A stretch of 25,723 bases of DNA. Origin: an uncultured Eubacterium sp. (GTDB lineage Bacteria; Bacillota; Clostridia; Oscillospirales; Acutalibacteraceae). Position numbers and translations under genes: made by a program. The stretch spans positions 1 to 25,723 of the forward strand of contig CABQCC010000009.1 of assembly GCA_902462495.1 (NCBI GenBank), given 5' to 3'. This document shows, in pieces, positions 21,597 to 25,723 of the stretch. A model generated the notes under the pieces. That model saw nothing but the letters and a program-made list of their open reading frames with translations, was not told the DNA's origin and made no database searches. Positions within the stretch are counted from its first letter, which is position 1. Every line of letters begins with the position of its first letter.

Positions 21597-21912
21597 TGCC
21601 GACATCCTCGGCGTTGTTTTGTGCGCTCTTTTCAAGCGCTTCATAAAAACTCAAGCCGTTTTCCTGCTTCTCTCCGCCGTTTTCAATCAGCTTTTCAAAT
21701 GCCTTTATGCGGTCAAAAAATTTGATTTCCATTCCGCCGCCTTTCGGCCGTTTTATCTCGCTAACATTGATGAGTTTCAGTTTTGGAAGTTTCTGCATAA
21801 TTTCCTCCTCGCTCATAAAAAGGAGTTTCACGGCATCGCAACACGAGCCAAACGCAAGCTCGGTCAACCCCTTTTCAATTTGTTCTTCAAGCGACATCTT
21901 TTTCTTCGCCAT
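21589..21912 (-). CDS. Terminase small subunit-like protein
   Basis: A 107-residue protein, first in the phage block, overlapping the large subunit by 8 bases. It begins MAKKKMSLEEQIEKGLTELA. The middle has FGSCCDAVKLLFMSEEEIM, then SEIKRPKGGGMEIKFFDRIK and AFEKLIEN, reminiscent of the FxDKxKALExL oligomerisation segment of phage terminase small subunits. An obvious N-terminal helix-turn-helix, as in XtmA, is not seen, so DNA recognition may differ or be relaxed. GAGGTGA lies four bases upstream of the ATG. The small subunit normally chooses the packaging start site, so its reduced form bears on whether packaging is sequence-specific. Confidence 0.65.
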   Translation of the reverse strand: MAKKKMSLEEQIEKGLTELAFGSCCDAVKLLFMSEEEIMQKLPKLKLINVSEIKRPKGGGMEIKFFDRIKAFEKLIENGGEKQENGLSFYEALEKSAQNNAEDVGNG

Positions 21913-22037
21913 TTCATCACCTCAAGTCGATATTTTGAAAGTGTCTGTTGACCTGTCGTCACAAAACCCTTTCACCTATAGGCTGAAAACGGCGTTTTTA
22001 TTCAGCGTTTCTGCATATTTCACCCCAAAAATCGCAA

Positions 22038-22066
22038 AATAAATTTGTTTTTCATCATTTATTCAA
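22038..22066 (-). promoter_or_regulatory. Weak candidate promoter for the phage block
   Basis: The 287-base gap between the small terminase and the divergent membrane-protein gene has no close promoter match on the minus strand. The best pair I see is TTGAAT (complement of 22061-22066) and TTTATT (complement of 22038-22043), 17 bases apart, each 4 of 6 to consensus. Confidence 0.25.
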
Positions 22067-22125
22067 TCAAAATGTATATCCCTGCAAAACAGTAGGCATT
22101 GATTTCAAAGATTTATAAAGATTTT

Positions 22126-22139
22126 TACAAAATTTTGTA
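22126..22139. promoter_or_regulatory. Perfect 14-base palindrome in the divergent intergenic region
   Basis: TACAAAATTTTGTA is its own reverse complement. It ends nine bases before the -35 of the plus-strand promoter and lies about 215 bases upstream of the small terminase start. It could be a repressor site controlling either direction, although AT-rich palindromes of this length also arise by chance. Confidence 0.35.
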
Positions 22140-22147
22140 CAAGCCTG

Positions 22148-22176
22148 TTGTAATGTAAAAAATCAAATGATATAAT
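22148..22176 (+). promoter_or_regulatory. Strong promoter of the small membrane protein gene
   Basis: TTGTAA at 22148-22153 and a perfect TATAAT at 22171-22176 are exactly 17 bases apart, with TGA before the -10 (extended -10). AGGAGGTGA at 22186-22194 follows as the ribosome binding site. The transcript leader is therefore very short. Confidence 0.82.
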
Positions 22177-22199
22177 CATAAAAAAAGGAGGTGACGCCC

Positions 22200-22511
22200 G
22201 TGAAAGAAAAAATGCAAAACCTTATCGAAAAATTCAAAAAGTTTTGCGAATGGATATGGAGCGAATGTAAAGATTGGCATACGCTTGTGCTGTTTATAAT
22301 TGTTGTTGTGGTTATGTACACACCTGTGTGGGGCGGTTACCTCATCCACCTGATATTCAAAAAATCATGGGGCAGCGTTATGGCAACGGCGTACCTTGCT
22401 TTCTGGGCTGGTCCGTTCACTCCTTATTTTCCGCTGTGCATTGCCATCACCCTCGGCATAAAAAAGCTGGTTGAAAAAATCAAATCAAAAAGAAAAAAGG
22501 CAAGCGACTGA
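22200..22511 (+). CDS. Small two-helix membrane protein, unknown function
   Basis: A 103-residue protein starting at GTG 22200, eight bases after AGGAGG; an earlier in-frame GTG at 22191 lies inside the ribosome binding site. The N terminus is basic and Trp-rich (KFKKFCEWIWSECKDWHT), followed by a hydrophobic helix (LVLFIIVVVVMYTPVWGGYL), a short loop (KKSWG), a second hydrophobic stretch (VMATAYLAFWAGPFTPYFPL) and a strongly basic tail (KKLVEKIKSKRKKASD). The topology is holin-like in outline, but the gene is transcribed away from the phage block by a strong consensus promoter, which fits a housekeeping membrane protein better. I do not assign a function. Confidence 0.75.
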   Translation: MKEKMQNLIEKFKKFCEWIWSECKDWHTLVLFIIVVVVMYTPVWGGYLIHLIFKKSWGSVMATAYLAFWAGPFTPYFPLCIAITLGIKKLVEKIKSKRKKASD

Positions 22512-22525
22512 TCACTTACCAAATA

Positions 22526-22556
22526 AAAAAGCCTACTTCTAAAGTAGGCTTTTTTT
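22526..22556. terminator. Bidirectional terminator between the membrane protein gene and dnaC
   Basis: AAAAAAGCCTACTT and AAGTAGGCTTTTTTT form a perfect long stem around a three-base loop CTA, with A-rich and T-rich flanks on the two sides. It serves the plus-strand membrane-protein gene and the convergent dnaC gene ending at 22570. Confidence 0.95.
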
Positions 22557-22569
22557 ATTTTATATTATT

Positions 22570-23538
22570 TTATAGATTTCTGATGTCGTTGCCGATAAAG
22601 TAGAATGAAATATATTCTCCTGTGAGTCGGCTTGTGATACGCTTGTCGTATTTTTCCTCAAGCCTATCAAAGGCATAATTTGTTGAAATGATAGTCGGCT
22701 TGCCGGTGAGCAAACGGGTGTTGACAATATTATATATTGTTGCAATGCTGTACTGATTGTCAATCTCCGTGCCCAAATCGTCAAGCACCAAAAGGTCACA
22801 ACCAAGCACCTGATTTTTGGTGTAATTAATATTATCGGTTCTGCCGAACTGTTCGCTCTGCAAATCGTCACAAATGTTTTGGCTTGTACCGTAGCACACA
22901 CTAAAGCCCTTGTTAATCACAACATTTACAATTGCAAGGCTCAAATGAGTTTTGCCGAGTCCTGCACCGCCAAAGAAAAACAAGCTCTTACTGTTGAGCG
23001 AAAAATTCTGTGCATACTTTCTGCAAGTGTCAAAGATTTTTTCGGCTCTTTGGCGAGGAACAATCGCATTTTCCATAGGTTGCTCACTGTAATAACCAAG
23101 TTCGAACTTGTCAAATGTGCACTTGTCAAGAGGTGCAAAACGAGAAACCTCTTTTCGCATCAAATCTTTCAAAACCTGCTTTTGACACGAGCACATTCTG
23201 CCGTTGATGACGCCCTTGTCCTCACAAGCCTCACAAACAAAATGCGGTTTCATTGCGTCCTCCGGATAGCCGTTTGCCATGAGCAGCCTTGAGCGTTCCT
23301 CCACAAGCTCCTCACTTCTTGCACGAAGTTCCGCAAGCTTTTCATCCGTGTTTTGCTTGTAAAAAAACAACTGACTGATTTCCAAGCCGATTTGCTGAAG
23401 TCCTGCCTGAATTTTTTTGATTTCGGGGATTTCCTCTTTAATCTGCATAGAACGCATATCCGCCTCCATAACAGCGGTGTCGTGCCTTTTTTCAAGTATT
23501 CTCTTTGCCTTGTTGTACATTTCGTTTGAATAAGCCAT
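22570..23538 (-). CDS. Replicative helicase loader, DnaC/DnaI-type AAA+ ATPase
   Basis: A 322-residue primosomal ATPase. The N-terminal 95 residues are helical (KAKRILEKRHDTAVMEADMR). A zinc-ribbon-like cluster FVCEACEDKGVINGRMCSC (Cys 102, 105, 116, 118) follows, then a AAA+ domain with Walker A FFGGAGLGKTHLS (residues about 188-200), Walker B LLVLDDLGTE (about 249-258) and sensor ISTN. This N-terminal zinc module plus AAA+ layout is that of DnaI-type loaders, which place the DnaB/DnaC hexameric helicase at origins. It follows the DnaD gene by nine bases. The full-size pair points to chromosomal primosome genes rather than to phage replication genes, despite the phage block close by. Confidence 0.9.
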   Translation of the reverse strand: MAYSNEMYNKAKRILEKRHDTAVMEADMRSMQIKEEIPEIKKIQAGLQQIGLEISQLFFYKQNTDEKLAELRARSEELVEERSRLLMANGYPEDAMKPHFVCEACEDKGVINGRMCSCQKQVLKDLMRKEVSRFAPLDKCTFDKFELGYYSEQPMENAIVPRQRAEKIFDTCRKYAQNFSLNSKSLFFFGGAGLGKTHLSLAIVNVVINKGFSVCYGTSQNICDDLQSEQFGRTDNINYTKNQVLGCDLLVLDDLGTEIDNQYSIATIYNIVNTRLLTGKPTIISTNYAFDRLEEKYDKRITSRLTGEYISFYFIGNDIRNL

Positions 23539-23547
23539 AATTATCCT

Positions 23548-24564
23548 TTATATATCATAATCGTCGTTGAGCATTGCACGGCGATTAATTTCGTCAATAT
23601 CATAAGTTTCATCAATAGCGGATTTGTTTTTCTGCTCTTTCTTTGAATGAAACTCCTTTTCCTCCTCGGCAACAGCCTCAGGAGTGAATATTCCCTTTTT
23701 CTTCCAATTTTTGAGCACCGAGTCAACATATTTCAAGGTTGGTTTGTCGGTATTCTCTTTCATAATATCGCAGGCAATCATAATCATCTGCATATCAAAA
23801 TCTTCGCTCCAACGATTAATCATTTCTCGTTGCTTTATGGTCGGATTTCTGTGCTTGATTCCGCTGACCGCCACAATCTCGCTCCACAGCCTGTCAGACG
23901 CTTCAAGCATACGCAATCTTTCATCCGCAGCTTCGAGGGTAACAATCCCCTCCTCGCTCCAATTCTTAGCCATAGCGCCGATATACGAAGTGCCTATTGC
24001 TCTGCCCTTTGCTTTTTCCGTCTTGTAATATTCCAAAATAACAAGCACAACATCGCACGGAAGTCCGTAATATGTCACCATATTTATAACAAGTTCCTGC
24101 TCAATATGGCTGATTGTTCTGCCGAAAACCTCTTGTGCGTGATGAATAAGCTCTGTAAGCTGACGGTTGTCCCTGCACATAGTGACAATATCGCTCGGAT
24201 TAAGCTTTGGCACGGGAATCGCCTCTTTAACTTTAACGGCTTTGGTTTCTTCCTTTTTTTGTGGTTCTGCAACAGGAGCAACCTCCGCAGGTGTTTGTGC
24301 GTTGACAACTCCGTCACACGACAAAACGCCTTCTTCCACCCAAAACTCCAAAAAATCCATTGCGTCCGCCTCGGTGCACCCAAGAGCCTTTGCAATATAC
24401 TTGCTGTCGCACGGTGCATTATTTGCCAAAATGAGCAACAATGCTTTCAACTGATATTCACTTGCAAATTTTATGTAATCCGTTGCGACTTTTTTTGGCA
24501 CGGCAATCATTCCGTCCTGCCAAGCGTTGCCGACGGGCACAATTTGATACTGCATTTTGCTCAC
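23548..24564 (-). CDS. DnaD-domain replication initiation protein with two DnaD domains
   Basis: A 338-residue protein. Residues 1-90 form a winged-helix-like N-terminal domain (LKALLLILANNAPCDSKYIA, FLEFWVEEGVLS). A low-complexity Pro/Ala/Glu/Lys linker follows (about 90-125). Two DnaD-type (DDBH2) repeats come next, the first ending YIGAMAKNWSEEGIVT and the second ending YVDSVLKNWKKKGIFT; the shared YxxxxxKNWxxxGI pattern marks each. Such tandem-DnaD proteins remodel DNA at replication forks and cooperate with the helicase loader encoded immediately downstream. GAGGTGA precedes the ATG. It is the first gene of the dnaD-dnaC unit and has its own promoter. Confidence 0.88.
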   Translation of the reverse strand: MSKMQYQIVPVGNAWQDGMIAVPKKVATDYIKFASEYQLKALLLILANNAPCDSKYIAKALGCTEADAMDFLEFWVEEGVLSCDGVVNAQTPAEVAPVAEPQKKEETKAVKVKEAIPVPKLNPSDIVTMCRDNRQLTELIHHAQEVFGRTISHIEQELVINMVTYYGLPCDVVLVILEYYKTEKAKGRAIGTSYIGAMAKNWSEEGIVTLEAADERLRMLEASDRLWSEIVAVSGIKHRNPTIKQREMINRWSEDFDMQMIMIACDIMKENTDKPTLKYVDSVLKNWKKKGIFTPEAVAEEEKEFHSKKEQKNKSAIDETYDIDEINRRAMLNDDYDI

Positions 24565-24590
24565 CTCTTTTCACAATAAACAATAAAAAT

Positions 24591-24619
24591 ATTTTACCAA
24601 AAATCCGCCTATTATTCAA
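24591..24619 (-). promoter_or_regulatory. Promoter of the dnaD-dnaC unit
   Basis: On the minus strand TTGAAT (complement of 24614-24619) and TAAAAT (complement of 24591-24596) are 17 bases apart with TGG before the -10. It lies about 27 bases before the dnaD start and just after the terminator of the phosphodiesterase gene. Confidence 0.65.
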
Positions 24620-24630
24620 CCACAATATAA

Positions 24631-24654
24631 GGGGGCACTCATCCGAGCACCCCC
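24631..24654 (-). terminator. GC-rich hairpin terminator after the glycerophosphodiesterase gene
   Basis: In the minus-strand transcript GGGGGUGCUC and GAGUGCCCCC pair over ten positions with two central G-U pairs and a GGAU loop. On the plus strand the same two positions would be C-A mismatches. The element is therefore directed to the minus-strand transcript. The U tract after it is poor. Confidence 0.75.
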
Positions 24655-24665
24655 ACTATATATTA

Positions 24666-25544
24666 TCAATATGTTATGCAGTCTGTTGTGATATATTTTA
24701 CACCGAGTTCAACAAGTTCTTTCATAACCTCAGGGTCGTCAATTGTCCACGCACCGACAAGCATTTCGTCCTGAAGGCACTCCTTGATGTAAAAAGAATC
24801 AAGCCTGTAATTTTCTTCCTTGTTGCCGTTAAAATCAATACCGCAGTTATAAATCCCCTTTGCAAGTTCGATTTCTTCTTCATTAATCTCCTGAACAAGA
24901 TACATCATATCGTTGTCGCAAAGTTCACGAAGTTTCTGTAAGTTGCTGATTTTAAAGGAAATAAATGTCACCTTAACATTTGGGAATTCGTTGCAAAGGC
25001 TGATAATTTCAGGATAATATTCCTGATTATTTTCCTCTTTAAGTTCGATTACAGCCTGCATATTGTATTTGTCACAAATCTGCAAAAACTTTTTAAGGGT
25101 GCAGATTTTAAGGTTAGGATATTGGTCAATGTTAACGCCGTTGTCGGTATTAGCCTTTTTGAGTTCTTCATAAGTTGTCTTTTCAACAAACTTGCTTTTG
25201 TCCATCATACGATAAGTAGACCTGTCGTGCTGAACAACCCAAACGCCGTCCTTTGCACGATAAATATCACACTCGGCAGCGGCATATCCTGCCTTGCCTG
25301 CTTCTCTGAACGCAGGAGCGGTATTTTCGGGAGCAACGGCTCTAAAGCCTCTGTGAGCAACCATAATGGTTTCATCGGTTACAATATCACTTGCAGAAGT
25401 GACAGTATAGTCCTTAACCTTGCAATATTCGTGCAAAGCAATTGCTCCGCCCGTAACGGCAAGCACAAGCAAAAATGCCAATATGCTCAAAATAATAATC
25501 AGCGCTTTTTTGCCCTTGCTCATTTTCTTTTTTGCTTCACTCAT
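24666..25544 (-). CDS. Membrane-anchored glycerophosphodiester phosphodiesterase
   Basis: A 292-residue protein. The ATG at 25544 is chosen because GGAGG lies nine bases upstream. A basic N terminus (SEAKKKMSKGKK) and one hydrophobic helix (ALIIILSILAFLLVLAVTGG, about residues 14-33) anchor an extracellular GDPD TIM-barrel. Catalytic motifs are VAHRGF and PENTAPAF (His, Arg, Glu), AECDIYRAKDGVWVVQHD (Asp, His), and AVIELKEE later in the barrel; GAWTIDDPEVM is the usual C-terminal motif. It should hydrolyse glycerophosphodiesters to glycerol 3-phosphate plus an alcohol, possibly from phospholipid or teichoic acid turnover. Its ATG overlaps the end of the partial upstream gene, so the two are coupled. 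Confidence 0.9.
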   Translation of the reverse strand: MSEAKKKMSKGKKALIIILSILAFLLVLAVTGGAIALHEYCKVKDYTVTSASDIVTDETIMVAHRGFRAVAPENTAPAFREAGKAGYAAAECDIYRAKDGVWVVQHDRSTYRMMDKSKFVEKTTYEELKKANTDNGVNIDQYPNLKICTLKKFLQICDKYNMQAVIELKEENNQEYYPEIISLCNEFPNVKVTFISFKISNLQKLRELCDNDMMYLVQEINEEEIELAKGIYNCGIDFNGNKEENYRLDSFYIKECLQDEMLVGAWTIDDPEVMKELVELGVKYITTDCITY

Positions 25545-25723
25545 TGGATTTTTCCTCCTCATCCTTTTTCGGTTCAAACTTTAGTCTTTGACCGTCAACA
25601 GGTTCAAAGACATTTTCAAAGCTCCATTTTCCTTTTACCCCTTTTGCCATTGCACCAATGACGAAATGAAGCACGGGTCCGTCAACGGTGTCGATAACCT
25701 GCTGTTGCTCACGATTTGGTTTT
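25537..25723 (-). CDS. C-terminal fragment of an unidentified gene
   Basis: The last 61 residues of a frame that enters from the right edge and stops at TGA 25537-25539. It includes VIDTVDGPVLHFVIGAMAKG, then KGKWSFENVFEPVDGQRLKF and an acidic-basic tail (EPKKDEEEKSNE). The end overlaps the phosphodiesterase start by 8 bases and contains its ribosome binding site. I do not recognise the family. The open frame, coupling and sensible composition support a real gene. Confidence 0.6.
   Translation of the reverse strand, partial: KPNREQQQVIDTVDGPVLHFVIGAMAKGVKGKWSFENVFEPVDGQRLKFEPKKDEEEKSNE

Larger units (their letters stand above)
11910..21912 (-). mobile_element. Compact phage-derived head plus baseplate cassette lacking a tail shaft
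   Basis: Seventeen same-strand genes with overlaps or gaps of about 20 bases or less: terminase small and large subunits, portal, protease-scaffold, decoration, major capsid, three head-completion genes, a 34-codon ORF, LysM hub, gpD-like hub, spike, gp25-like wedge, J, YmfQ-like wedge and fibre. The order matches PBSX-type (xkd) myophage modules except that the sheath, tube, tape-measure chaperone and tape-measure genes are missing. There is no integrase, repressor, replication, holin or lysin gene inside, no recognisable attachment-site repeat at its borders, and no frameshift or stop in any gene. Both flanks are chromosomal-type genes. Confidence 0.9.

Noticed and set aside
21959..22042. 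Short frames in both directions in the phage leader (for example one on the minus strand beginning VKGFCDDRSTD).
   Set aside because: None has a suitable ribosome binding site, and they run across the region expected to hold regulatory or packaging signals.
22570..24564. DnaD-DnaC pair as part of the prophage (phage replication module).
   Set aside because: The full-size tandem-DnaD protein and zinc-ribbon loader resemble chromosomal primosome genes, they have their own promoter, and a two-way terminator and a divergent gene separate them from the phage block.
23647..24579. Long plus-strand open frame of 310 codons opposite the DnaD gene.
   Set aside because: It is the antisense shadow of the clear DnaD-domain gene, without promoter, ribosome binding site or recognisable domains; a composition effect of the codon usage here.

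Overview
The window reads as a low-GC anaerobic Gram-positive chromosome, most likely a gut-type Clostridia/Oscillospirales (Ruminococcaceae-like) genome. This is inferred from a class II GalT, a pyruvate formate-lyase locus with its activase, a DnaD plus DnaI/DnaC-type helicase-loader pair, AGGAGG-type ribosome binding sites and TTGACA/TATAAT promoters. No rRNA, tRNA, CRISPR array, insertion sequence or known riboswitch was recognised.

Positions 1-6626 hold the 3' end of a GH13 alpha-glucosidase and then three minus-strand units. These are prolyl-tRNA deacylase plus PFL activase (2010-741), a DUF134 regulator-like protein plus pyruvate formate-lyase (4962-2317) and a LOG-family protein plus cytidylate-kinase-like protein plus small membrane protein (6617-5166). 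Positions 6800-10378 form a plus-strand operon of class II GalT, a PHP phosphatase and a GH27 alpha-galactosidase without signal peptide, a plausible cytoplasmic alpha-galactoside route feeding Leloir metabolism. A multi-pass M28 peptidase follows on the minus strand (11787-10438).

The accessory part is 21912-11910, a single minus-strand block of 17 tightly packed phage morphogenesis genes. The order is small and large terminase, portal, prohead protease with an in-frame internal scaffold start, decoration protein, major capsid protein, three head-completion genes, a 34-codon ORF, then a contractile-tail type baseplate (LysM hub protein, gpD-like hub, spike, gp25-like wedge, protein J, YmfQ-like wedge) and a short fibre. 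The genes that should lie between the connectors and the LysM hub protein (sheath, tube, tape-measure chaperone, tape measure) are absent, and so are integrase, repressor and lysis genes. Every remaining reading frame is open and most junctions overlap. This head-plus-baseplate cassette without a tail shaft is the main candidate for something new: a domesticated capsid or transfer-particle system, a short-tailed particle built from myovirus parts, or an unusually clean deletion derivative.

Positions 22200-25723 return to chromosomal genes: a divergent small membrane protein with a near-consensus promoter, a helicase loader and DnaD protein operon, and a membrane-anchored glycerophosphodiester phosphodiesterase coupled to the tail of an unidentified gene at the right edge.
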